In this document: positions 1 to 11,800 of the stretch, one piece after another
How the letters are laid out: the number at the start of each line of letters is the position of its first letter
Numbering within the stretch: the stretch's first letter is position 1
NCBI GenBank assembly: GCA_033032175.1
Contig: CM065322.1
Coordinates: 7,502,001 to 7,566,000, forward strand
Source of the DNA: Saturnia japonica
Lineage: Eukaryota; Arthropoda; Insecta; Lepidoptera; Saturniidae
Direction of reading: 5' to 3'
DNA: 64,000 bases
Notes under the pieces: model-generated
What the model saw: the letters and a program-made list of their open reading frames with translations, nothing else
What the model was told of the DNA's origin: nothing
Databases searched by the model: none
Translations under genes and position numbers: made by a program

Positions 1-1320
1 CGCTATACAACATTTTATTCATTATAATCTAATTGCTTTGTCTTACGGTTGTTATTTACAAAGCATCTATAAACTTGATACTATTCGATTAGGTATGTAG
101 TGGCATTTATTACGAGAATTACTTATCGATGATTTATTTTGGTCATAACATTCGTTTTCATATTAATGAAATTTTTAAAGATTATAATTTACAATATTTT
201 GCGCCTGAAATTGGAGACAAAATATAATTATGTTAAAAATAAATGTTAGCTAGAGAACACGTGTACAGAATTTCAGAATGATCGGTCGAATAGTTTACGC
301 GTGAAAGCGTAACAAACAAACAAACTCCTTTTCACATTTATAATATTAGTTAGGATATATACTACGGTGATGACTGATGATATACCTGAACTTTGACTTT
401 GTAACTCCAGTTCCACAAGTTGGTGCCAACGTTGGGAGCCCGCCTAAAGCAAATTATATAGTCAATCAGCGAATCAATAAACGTTTCAACGAGTTAAAGT
501 TTAGCGGAGATGAGGAACAGAGAGTAAAGTTCCTCATCCGCCATAGAAAAGGGAGGGTCCTCCGGCCAGGAGGGTGCTATGTCTGGCGGGCAGCTGCCCC
601 GACTGTTGTAGTCGGGTTCTTGTATATATACTCAACGATAGAGTTAATTTCTATAGCGCAATGTAGGATAGTAGGATGCGTCCTATGGGGCTCGATAGAT
701 GTCGCTATGTGTCGCTACGTAGTTACGTCGATGCGTTGATGCGTCAGTTGTGGCGAGAGATGTCGCTACATGAAGCATATGGTAAAGATCTTTATACACT
801 AAATATTCTAATCTTCCCGAAAACCCGTGAAAATGGACTAGGTAATCGCTAAGCCCAAGCCTTTCTATCCATAACCGAATTCTTAGTATACTATTTCCAT
901 TTCTTTATTTTCTCGATGACAGTTCTAATTTGATAGTTGTAGTGTTGTGACCAAATAAGTAATGATATCGATCGCATATATTTATTACAATTACGACAGT
1001 GACGATTCATCAGATTTTATTAAAAAAAAAAAAAAAAAGAAGATTACCTGTCGTTATAATTATTCCGTTTCATTGTCGAGTACCTACCTATACCTACTTA
1101 TTTTACAACAGCTTCGAAAATTTTGAAGAAGTTGGCATTATCAATCAAGAATTAATACGTGTAACAACTTGTAATGAAATATAATATTAGTTAATAAATT
1201 TGTACAAAAGTATCCGGTAGTAGTTTAGTTCCTTACATTTTGTAAAAAAATATCGGGTCTGTTATCGTGTTACGTTTATCGATATAGCTCCATCCCTATC
1301 AGTTTCTCCGACCCTGGTAT
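1..1320. other. Unassigned AT-rich flank
   Basis: No coding exon or complete repeat is recognisable here. There is a short clustered repeat of a GATGTCGCTA-like unit around 690-770 and an A-run at 1,021-1,038. The longest open frame (377-739) shows no motif, so it is not called. The stretch may belong to an older repeat. Confidence 0.4.
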
Positions 1321-1378
1321 AACCTTGTACGTGTTTGCCAAGATTGAAAACAGAAGAAGAAGAAGAACCTTGTACGTG
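1321..1378 (+). repeat. Tiny LINE 3'-tail insertion between two target-site copies
   Basis: The 13-mer AACCTTGTACGTG occurs at 1,321-1,333 and again at 1,366-1,378. Between them lie 32 bases (1,334-1,365) that match the last bases of the neighbouring LINE: TTGCCAAGATTGAAA, then a run of GAA triplets. This is what a severely 5'-truncated LINE insertion with its own target-site duplication looks like. Confidence 0.75.
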
Positions 1379-1605
1379 AAATATCATGTCAACTGTGCTG
1401 TCGAAAAAGCGTGGGGAATCTTCAAATTTGGCGGTCGACATTTTTTGATTTTAATTAATTGTGGTGTTATATTTTTTCATTGTTATTGTTTATTCTTATA
1501 GTTTGTCTTTCTTTTCAACTTTTATATCTGTAATTCTGTGTAGTTTAGTTAATTTTGTGTAGCTTCGAGAACATTCAGTGGTAAGTTTTTTATTTCATAT
1601 TAATC

Positions 1606-2883
1606 ATGGATCTGGATACTGAGCCTGACCCTCATCCTGACAAACACCCTTTGTTAACACTATTAGATGCAGATAAATATATTTCTTCTGACCCTAAAAT
1701 GTTGATCTGTTGAGGATATGAAAAAGTATAGACTGAAATTGACTCAGACTTTTAAACCAATAAAAGATAAATCTGTTCAGTTTAATAAGAAGCCATTAAT
1801 TACAAACATTTCTTTAACAAATCTTCCTGTTTCCACCAAGTCTTCTGAGGTAGGGAGCGCTCAAACTTCTCATAATACTGATAGTAATACTTCTGATGAG
1901 AAATTTTCAAATAATGTTAACAGACAATTATATAAAGACTCAGAGCCCAGTCCAAATATTGTTACATTGGAATTAGTAACAGAGGATCCCAAAGCAGGTA
2001 CAACTCTGCATCCACTAAAATTTGGCTACTTTTTACCAAAAAATCAAATGACATATGTTTTAGAAGACGGAGTAAAAAAATTTGGTAGAAATCTGCTAAT
2101 AAATAAATTATACCTGCCAATAAATTTTTAAGCAATTCCATATTAGGTGGTAATAATTATAAAACTTCAATTCCAACATATATTATATGTAAATTAGGAA
2201 TAATTCGTGAGATTCCAATTGAGTGGTCGCATAATGACATTGTTAATAATTTAAGAATTCCTGATGGATCTGGGTGAATCATATGTTCCCGTAGGCTTAG
2301 TAGGAGGCCCAGAGGGTTCTACTTGGATCCCTAAACAAATGGTAGTGATAACTTTTGATGGACAAGCTCTCCCTTCTCGGGTATTTTGTTTTTACTCATC
2401 TCTGCCAGTGGAACAATATATTTACCCAGTAATACAATGTTTCAATTGCTGTCGTTTTGGGCACACATGGATTCAGTGTAGAAGCAAACCTCGTTGCTTT
2501 AAATGTGGTGAGAATCATGATGGTTCATCATGTTTTTGTGGATGGGGACTACAGATGTATTAATTGTTCTGGACTTCACAAAGCCAAAGATAAAACTTGT
2601 TCAGAGTTTGTGCGTCAAAAAGACATAAAACATTATATATCTAATCATTCAGTCTCTTACCAAGAGGCTGACAAAAAATTCTCACCTGCAAAATAATCAT
2701 TTGTTGAGGTTTTAACCTCCAACCCTAATAGGGATAAACCATTAATACACACACAGGTAGATGATTCAAAAAGAAACACTTTTTCATATAAAAACACAGT
2801 TTTATTGAAACCAAAAACACATGCTCCTTTAGCTAAGGGCTATGATATTAAAGCACATAAGGACTTGATTAAAAATTATGAAA
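1606..2883 (+). pseudogene. LINE ORF1 (gag-like, CCHC knuckles), broken
   Basis: The ATG at 1,606 starts a frame reading MDLDTEPDPHPDKHPLLTLL, which closely resembles the start of the second copy at 25,124. The frame is interrupted at about 1,710 and again near 2,130. At about 2,437-2,600 two or three cysteine knuckles appear (CFNCCRFGH, CRSKPRCFKCGENH), typical of LINE nucleic-acid-binding ORF1 proteins. In intact relatives this protein packages the element RNA. Confidence 0.75.
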
Positions 2884-3063
2884 TTCCTCCTTGAAATAAT
2901 GGTTGTGCCTTGAATAACAATAAAGATACCCATGAAGAAAATGTAGATATAAATACCTTGATTATTTCCTTGATGAATATTATTTCTAATTCTTGTTTAC
3001 CTGACCACTTTGCAATCAACTTGATTCAAAATATATCAGTTACACTTTTTAATTCCTTCAAAC

Positions 3064-6000
3064 ATGGATTACATTCTTCAGCGGAACTGTAGAAGTGTAA
3101 TATCAAAACAAACTGATTTATATTACTTGATTAATAGATTTAAACCACCTATTTTAGCTTTATGCGAGACTTGGTTGAAACCAGGTACCATATTTAAAGT
3201 ACCAGGCTATTTTATTCTGAGAGATGACAGAGAGGATGGTTTTGGGGGCTCAGCCCTTCTTATTAAAAAAAATGTTTTTTTCAAATCTTTATCACTGCCT
3301 TTTTTTAATAAGGGGAAATTAAATTTAGTTGCAGCTTTAATAGATAATATTTCATTTCTCTCTCTTTATATTACCCATAAAAATACTTCAGTAATTCCTG
3401 TACTTAAGTGTATTATTGATTCTATCCCTTCTCCAGTTATTATTTTAGGTGACTTTAATGCTTATCATTCCTTGTGGGGCGCTCCTAACGATGATAGGTT
3501 AGGAATTGAACTCGCTGGTATAATAGATGATTTGAATTTATGTGTCTTCAATGATGGCTCAGTGACTCGTCGTGGTATTCCGGGTCAATCTTTGAGTTTT
3601 TTAGACATTTCTCTTTGTTCTTCATCCCTCTCTTCCTGTTTAATGTGGAGGTGTCATGAGTTATCATATGGTAGTGGTCACTTTCCAATAATCATTTCGA
3701 AGCCTAACTCCCCTACCACCGTTACTGAAGTATAATCTAACAAACTGTAACTGGGAGTTATTTAGTTCAGTTCTGGATAATAAAATTACATCACAACCTG
3801 AAGTTTGTTAATTTATCATAGAACAATCATATGATAACCTTATTACTAGTTTGAAGTTAGCGGCTGATGAATGCTTTCCTTGTAAAAATGTTGCTAGTAG
3901 TAATATTCAGTCTCCACCTTGGTGGGACAAGGAATGTACTCAGGCTATTCATAGACGAAATATTTCTAAAAAAAGTTGTAACTTGGTGCTTGATTTAAAT
4001 TCTTGTTTCAATACAAAAATACTCTAGCGGCAACTAAAAGACTTTAAAAAAAGAAGAAGCGGGATGGTTGGCAACGTTTTTGTTTGTCACTGTCGCCTGA
4101 AACTTCTCTCTCTATAGTATGGAGAAATATTCGTCAAATAAACTGGACACCTAATTTAGATGAAATGTCTTTTAATTACATTTCTGATTATAGTAACACC
4201 TTGGAGTCCTTAGATGCTCCTTTTTCAGTACAGGAATTGAAATTAGTCTTGAACCGTGTTTCTGATACGTCACCTGGGATTGATGCTATTCCGTATTCTT
4301 TTGTGGTTAATGCAAAGCCTTTAACTTTATCATTTATTTTGAATTTAATAAATATTATTATTGAAACTGGTCGCATTCCAAACTCGTGGAAACAACAAAT
4401 TGTAATTCCTATTTTAAAACCTAATAAAGATCCTTTAGATGCGAATTCTTTCAGGCCTGTGGCTTTGACATCGGTTCTCTCTAAATTGACAGAACATCTA
4501 ATCAAAAATAGGTTAGAATGGTTTTTAGAGCACCACAATCGTTTAAGTTCTTCTCAGTTTGGGTTAGGAAGGGACGTAGTGTTTCTGATAGTCATTCAAT
4601 TTTTTCGACAGATATTCAAATTGCCTTAACCAGGAATGAATCTTTGGTGGCTGCATTTCTTGATATTGAAGCTGCTTATGATAATGTTGACTTGATAGTA
4701 CTAAAAAACAAGCTGCAGAACCTTAATATTCCTTCAAAGTTTATAGATTTCATTTTTAATATTTTTAGTGGTAGAACTATTATCTTGAGGACTGAGAATG
4801 AACAATCACAGCCGAGTACTTTGGAAAAGTGTACCGCAGGGGTCTGTTCTTAGTCCTATATTGTATGATGTTTATACAAATGACCTAGATTCTGTAGTTT
4901 TCCCTCAGTGTTCTGTTCTTCAGAATGCTGATGATTTACTAATTTATTCCTCGAACAGTTCGATAGGTTTGGCTGCTAAAATTGTAGAGCAGTCATTGGA
5001 TAGATTATCGCATTGGATGTCGTCTGATCATCGTCTTTCCTTTTCTGTTTCTAAAAGCAAAGTAAGTCGTTTTTTCTCGTAGAAAATCTAATCCTCATAT
5101 AAGTGTTTCTTTAAATCAGGCGAGCTTACCGTTAAGTAACGAAATTATTATCCTTGGTAGAATATTTGATAGCAAATGTACAGGCATTCCGCATGTTAAT
5201 TACATAGTTGCTAAGTGTGAAAGAAACATTAATATGATGAGAGCACTTTCTGGAGTTTGGTGGGGTGCTCATCCTTTTTCTTTAAAGTTAATATATAATG
5301 CAATGATAAGAAGTCTTTTAGACTATGTTTCTTTCACTCTTTGTCTTGTTAATAAATCTGTAATTCATAAACTTAACCTTATTCAATCTAAGAGCCTGCG
5401 TATTGTCATTGGGGCTATGAAAAGCACTCCCAATGATGCACTGCAAATAGAATGCGCAGATACACCCCTGCACATAAGAAGACAGTTTTTATCAGATCGG
5501 TATCTATACAAATCCTTTCAACTTTTGGATCATCCTCTTCATAAAAAAATAACTTATCTTGATAGCCTTATTGTTAAAAATAATAGCTACTGGCATCGAA
5601 GGCCTCTGCCGCATTGAATTTTTGTCTCAGAAATCTACATAAACAGGAATGTACAATCACAAATTTTCCATGTAATCCTCTCTTCTTTTTTGATTAGTGT
5701 GCTGTTTTTCCAACCTGATGTAAGATTATCCATAGGTATAAGAAAAAATATGTCAAATACTGATTCCAAACTTTTTAATTTTATTAAAAAGAACGCTCCT
5801 AATGCGGAAGTTTTTTACTGATGCATCTAAATCTTAAACTAACCACTTAAAGGAAATTTTCCAGATTTTTTTGGAAATGTTTCAACCATTCATAATAATA
5901 AACAAGGAGTAGGTGCTGCTTTTTATCAAATTTCGTCTGGATATTTTAAACTTTTTAAATACTCTTCTCTAATATCTAACTTTTCTGGGGAATGCTTAGC

Positions 6001-6726
6001 TATTTTGGAATGTATCAGCTATATCATAACGGAAAAAATTGACAGGGCTGTGATCTTTACGGATTCTTTAAGTTGTTTACAATCTCTTTTACATAATCAT
6101 TAAAAAAAAAATATTGGTCACCGATTTCTCTTGTAATTAAAAACAAACTGAAATACTGTGTGCAACTAGGTTTACAAGTTTCCTTGATATGGATTCCTGA
6201 TCATTCAGGTATCTATGGTAATGAAAATGCTGATGGTTTGGCTAAATTAGCAGCTTTTCAAGGTTCTCCTGATAATTCTTTATATAGTCAGTATTTACTT
6301 TCTTTTCTACCTCGTCAAGACTTGGTTGAAAGGTGGAATATGCACTGGGATCATTCAAGCAAAGGTAAATTTTATAAAAGATTTCAATTTTCAATTGCTC
6401 TAAAACCGTGGTTCTCCAAATGGAGATTTAGTAAGAAAATTACAACTATTATTTCGAGGCTAAGGTTTGGCCACTGTTCTTCGCCAGTCCACCTGAACAA
6501 ATTAAGAATTAGAGATACATCTATCTGTGAGTGTGGTCTGGAAGAGGGTAACATTATGCATATTCTTTTCAACTGTTCTCTTTATAACTCTTTACCACTG
6601 TATGATATTTTGTGTAATTATAAGGCTATTCTTCCTTGCGACCTGTCATCTATCCTATCTCTCAGTAATAATATATATATTAAATCATTAGTAAAATTTC
6701 TTAATCATCATAAATTGTCATTGTAG
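3064..6726 (+). pseudogene. LINE ORF2 (endonuclease, reverse transcriptase, RNase H), broken
   Basis: The endonuclease is recognisable at 3,064-3,730 (NCRS start, LCETWL, ILGDFNAYHSLWG, and GSGHFPI near its end). Reverse transcriptase follows at about 4,230-5,080, with FRPVALTSVLSKL, AAFLDIEAAYDNV and VPQGSVLSPILYDVYTNDL. The catalytic box reads NADD where YADD is expected. RNase H is seen at 6,160-6,260 (WIPDHSGIYGNENADGLAK), and a Cys-rich tail follows. At least four frame breaks lie between these blocks, so no active protein can be made. Confidence 0.85.
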
Positions 6727-6890
6727 GTTTCTAATATTATTTTTAATTGTATTTATTTATTGCCACTTCCTTATTTTCACGCCTATTCCCTCCATCGGCC
6801 TAAAGTATCGAAATCGCATAACTTGAAAATGGCTGTAATAGTCTCTAAAGTGGACTGGGTTGCCAAGATTGAAATAAGAAGAAGAAGAAG

Positions 6891-6903
6891 AACCTTGTAC
6901 GTG
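6891..6903 (+). repeat. 3' target-site duplication of the LINE
   Basis: AACCTTGTACGTG follows the (GAA)n tail directly. It is identical to 1,366-1,378 and 1,321-1,333. Confidence 0.85.
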
Positions 6904-7309
6904 TGTATACGTCATATATTTATAAAATAATGCAAGTTTTCACAGGAGCTGTCATCGAGAAAAATAATAAATGGAAATGGTTTAACGCATAACATCGACT
7001 GAGCCTATGTTCACCATAATGAAACCAGAGAGCAAGCAAATTCATAGCGTAGACTTTCTGCATTAGTATATTATCTATGGTTTAGACTTTTGTTACAATG
7101 TGCACCCGCATCGTAGGTATGTCCAGGTACGTCTTCAATCACCAAAGAGATCGTACACAGGCGAGCTTAAGCCTCAAAACATTTTCTTCAAGCTTACCAG
7201 TGGCATATAGTTGTAGGTAGTGCAAATACAAAAATTACATCAACAGTAACCCTTGCAATAAATAAACAAAGCATTATTTTATTCATTAAATTTAACTACC
7301 TACTATAAT

Positions 7310-7560
7310 AACACCGACCTGTAAATATCACACTGGTGGCCATAGGTTTCTTCTTAAGAAAAGATGCTAGCTTAATCACCACGCAAGCCCAAGACGTATT
7401 GGCGACTTCAAACGCCTAGAAATCCCCTCTTATAATGGTACATTATGTTACTACAAGAACATTTTCAGGATTCCCCACGACGTTTTTCTTCACCGTAAGC
7501 CAATAGTGTTACAATTTTAAATTTACATGAATTTCGAAAAATTCATTGGAACATGCCGGA
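7310..7560. repeat. RTE-like LINE 3'-end remnant
   Basis: The text CGTATTGGCGACTTCAAAC, then CCCCACGACGTTTTTCTTCACCG and an ATGAATTTCGAAAAATTC stretch, follows the 3' region of the abundant lepidopteran RTE LINE family as I remember it. A related piece lies at 15,617-15,730. Boundaries are approximate. Confidence 0.5.
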
Positions 7561-8790
7561 GCTCCAAACTCCGGACATGGCATCAATATTGCGCCTGTCA
7601 AAAAACTCGACACAACAATAACTTTTACAAGACCTTATTAAGTATTAGTTCAATGAAGGAGTTTAAAAGAATAAATATCATAATTAATAAACTTTATTCC
7701 GTAGATTAATTATACACAATTCATCTAAATATTATCAGTAAATATCCAAAACAACATTTTGTTCAATAACTACGTTCTATTTAAAAAAAAACATTAAAAT
7801 ACTAATATATTATGCTATCCTACTTTTGACATACACTTCATAATAAATGCGGCTAAACATAGTTTTATAAGTTTCCATATAATATTGCAATGGCTTATAC
7901 TTTCGACTAGATTATTTATTATAATTAAAAAATATTGCTATATTTCAGATTATTATAAGACATACAATGGAAAAATGAATACTGCTTATAAAAAATTCTG
8001 TTTCAAAAGCTAAAACATAAAATACGACAAAGGTGGACAAGATGGAAAATTGTGACACAAAACGCCTTAACGAAAATCCTAAAAAACACATTTTTAAAAA
8101 TATTCTAAATAAATAGAGATAACATATTCTCATTGATCACTACATTTTTTTACACTTCTTTTATCTTACATAATTTCAGTGCTAAAATCAAAATTAAAAG
8201 CTATACAGTATAGCTACCACGTTAAATAGTCCAATATTATATTTATTTTAATTTTTGATACGTTCTCAGAACAAGCTCCCTAGTGTTTTAACTAAATACC
8301 TTGTACAAGATAACTAAAATAGGGCAAGACATAATAATACTTTCATTGTTAGATAGTAATTTAAACTTGTAAATACACTATTAAACTCATTATTATAAAA
8401 CATTTTATTTGTGAGAATTAATTTAAATAATATGACACTTATGAACACAAGTAATATAAAATAAAAGCTAAATATGCGTGCATACATTCGAATTCAATGA
8501 ATTTTAGTTTTCATGATGTTAAAAATATAAACTGTCAAATCCTATCAGTCTAATATTTGTGTAAAAATTCGGAAATGTTTCAAATTTCAATGATATACAA
8601 AATAAAATTGTATTTTAAATACATATTATGTATTTTTATGTCAAAAGTGTTATTTAATTAAAAATCAAAATGTTAGGCCGTACATACATACAGATCGGAA
8701 ATATAATATAATTCTAAAACTTTCAAACTCTTGTTTTTGAATTATAAGTCAATTTATTATACTGGGAATAATAGGTTTTTAATATATGTT
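7561..8790 (-). other. Probable RASSF8 3' UTR
   Basis: This AT-rich DNA lies directly beyond the RASSF8 stop codon at 8,791-8,793. It has no recognisable repeat and no coding frame of note. Several TTTATT words on the plus strand would read AATAAA on the transcript. The length of the UTR cannot be decided from sequence. Confidence 0.35.
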
Positions 8791-8891
8791 TTACACCCAT
8801 ACACCGTGTGGGTTCTTGTTGGTTGGTGCCGCATTTTCCAGTTGTCGCGGTGACCCTATAATTCTACGAGCACTGCCAGCCTTACATAAAC
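8791..8891 (-). CDS. RASSF8: RASSF8 exon 10 (C-terminus)
   Basis: The acceptor is TTTTAG and the exon enters in phase 1 to complete a Gly codon. It encodes [20 protein letters not shown] and ends NKNPHGVWV, stop TAA at 8,793-8,791. The frame is fixed by the exon 9 phase. The last residues, V-W-V, fit a hydrophobic PDZ-ligand pattern. Confidence 0.75.
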
Positions 8892-11800
8892 CTAAAATAA
8901 ACAGAATAATGTTATTATTATTTGTAAAATTTATATTATCTATGTAATTTTATAATTAACTTGTAGTATTTTACCAAAACTATTATTATACATGTATGTG
9001 CTATTGATATTATCTATTACAGTCGACGCATTTGAACTGAATCGTCGGGCAATAAATGTCACTGACAGTAGGAATGTGCACGCAATGCAACCGTTATCGA
9101 TACTAAGTTACCTGAGCACGTGGAGTCGATGCGTCATCGTGAACTTCATTAGCACTCTGACTCCTGATTGGTCGTTACGAATAAGGGTTGTTGTTTTTCT
9201 ATAAATATAAGATTTATTGTTATGACACTCATTAGATTACTTACGCTTCGTTACGCAATACGCACAATGGAGAATTTATTTTCTAACGTGGTTTTGAAGA
9301 AATTAAATGGGGACATCAACGCTCAAGCTCGGGCTGTAATTCGCAACGTGTTCCTGTTTTTAAAAGAATTGAAAACTGACCCCAAGAAAAAAGCTTACCT
9401 CAATTTCAATATTGATTTGTTGAGTTAGTAGAGCGACCGTGGATCGAATAAAAACCGAAGTATCACAGGCAGGCAACCCGAATATACCAAGAGAAAATGT
9501 TAAGAAGGCAGCGACTGTCACTGATCTTCATAGCTTTGATGTCAGCGTACTAAAACGTACCATTGATTAATTTTATGACAACAGGGAATATCCATCGATG
9601 GCTAAAATTGTAGAAAAACACCAAGAACAGATGCCTAATGTTAAGTACAGATATTCTTCAATGAGAAAGTGTATCATGCTGGTTCCGGAAACACTGGCTT
9701 TGTGCCGGAGGCAAAATTTATTTTCAAAGCCGTTAAACCTAAGGACACTGACTACCACACTGAAATGAATGGTGATACATATACGGCATGGTTTTTGATT
9801 TATTAAATGTTCTTGAATAACCTTCTGTGATAGTCATCGATAACTCCAGCTACCACTCCATGCAATTAGAAAAGATACCCACATCATCTACAGAGAAAAG
9901 TGACATTCAAGAATGGCTGACAAAGAAGAACATTCCTTTCTCGAATGCAGACATAAGGGAAGAATTGTTAAACAAAGTGAGGAGTGAACCCAAAAAAAAA
10001 TTATGCCTTAGATCAGCTGGCATATGAAAGGGGTCACGAAGTGATAAGACTGCTTCCATATCACTGTCAATATAACCCCATCGAACTAATCTGGGCTCAA
10101 GTCAAAGGAGAAGTTGCTGCAAAAAATCATAAATTTAACATTGCTGATGTTGAAATTCTTCTCCACAACGCTATTGATAATGTTACTCAAGAAGACTGGG
10201 CCAAATGTGTGAGGCATGCCAAAGAGCTCCAGGATAAGGACTTAAGGAAAACTATTTTAAGAGATCAAGCACCACCTCTGATAATTTACCTACAGGAAGA
10301 TGACAGATGGGGAAGATATGGATGAGGATTTTTGAAGAACTAAGAAATATCCCCAGAAAAGATAAAAACGGCCCTTTTCAGGGCCACATCACGATGATTT
10401 AGCATATCGACCATACCTATCCCGTTATCGATATGCACATCTACAATTCTTAAGCACATCACTACACCTCTCCATAAGACCTGTAAGTGCGAGAGAGACA
10501 GACAGATAAATATAATTTATGACCCGAAGCCTCAGTTCATAATGCGTCGACTATAGTGATAGATGTTTTTTTAAGACTTCACCAAGCAATGCTCTGTCGC
10601 TCAAATATGGACAATTTATGAAGAAAATTTAGATATTGTGAGAAGTAATTAAATAGTATGCCAAAAAATCTTTCTTCAGCTAACAAAATTCAAAAATAAA
10701 TTTTGATATATTTGTGTAGGCAGTAAAATAAAAATTGGTATAATAATTTGGTATGCAAATAAGAAAAAAAAATTCATCAAATAAACTTATCTTTGGTCAG
10801 TATGACATTTTCGTACAAGGCGTAGGAATAGTTTGAGAAGTCGACTTGCAATAAAATTTGCATCCGAGTTGTCTAATTTATATGGTAAATAAATGAGTAA
10901 GTAGATAAGAATATAGACTTCAACTCATCTTTGCGCGCGGCTTCATGTGTGCGTGAGCTTTTAAACATGCCGTTTTTATTAGTATGACAGTGACGCGGCA
11001 GTCGTCTTCGATCCTATAGTATAAAATTCTTTATCTACCACCATATCATACTAAACCCAATAGAAAATATATAGGGAACATAAAAAAATATACTGCTTTA
11101 CATAATTTAAATTGGAAAATTGCACAAGTATTAATGTTCTCAAACCAGGTAAACATCCAAATGAAGTGAGCTCCTATAGACCGTTTAGCTTGCTGCCTGT
11201 AGTAGGTAATCTCTTAGAAAAAATACTGTTAAACAGAATTCATTCCTACCTTCCTGATGTATTACCTCAACATCAATTTGGTTTTCGTGAACGGCATGGT
11301 ACTATTGAACAATTGCATTCGTACATTTGAGAACAAACAATACTGCTCTGCAGTCTTCTTAGATATAGGACAGGCTTTTGATAAAGTATGGCATGAAGGA
11401 CTTTTATGCAAAATAAAAAAAAGTGTTACCACATTCGTTATATGGCATACTAAAATCATATCTGACTAAAGGATGCTTTGAGGTTAAAGTTAACACCTCA
11501 GTTTCCTCACTATGCAACATCTCATCAGGCGTCCCTCAAGATAGCATATTGGGACCACCAGTATTGTACCTGGTATATACAGCTGACTTTCCAACACATA
11601 ACGATACTATCACTGCTACATATGCTGATGGCACAGCTGTTTTATCAGTGCATGAGGATCCTATAATAGCTACAGAAAACCTTCAAAGACATCTAGCAGT
11701 AGTTGAGGATTGGCTCAATAAATGGCGCATTAAAGTAAATCAAAATAAGTTTACCCATGTAACATTCACCCTTAAAAGGGAAACCTGTCCAGCCGTAGAA

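Larger units (their letters stand above)
1379..6890 (+). mobile_element. Full-length degenerate non-LTR retrotransposon with RNase H
   Basis: The element is flanked by perfect 13-bp copies of AACCTTGTACGTG (1,366-1,378 and 6,891-6,903) and ends in a (GAA)n tail. It has a gag-like first ORF with CCHC knuckles, then an ORF2 with APE-type endonuclease, reverse transcriptase and RNase H. Stops and frameshifts interrupt both, so this copy is dead. The domain order and the RNase H fit the I/R1/LOA group of non-LTR elements, but the exact clade cannot be fixed by eye. A deletion derivative of the same family lies at 25.1-26.5 kb. Confidence 0.9.

Noticed and set aside
410..445. TGGTGCCAACGTTGGGAGCC, which resembles a retroviral or LTR-element primer site
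   Set aside because: No long terminal repeat, gag or pol text lies on either side, so a chance match is more likely.
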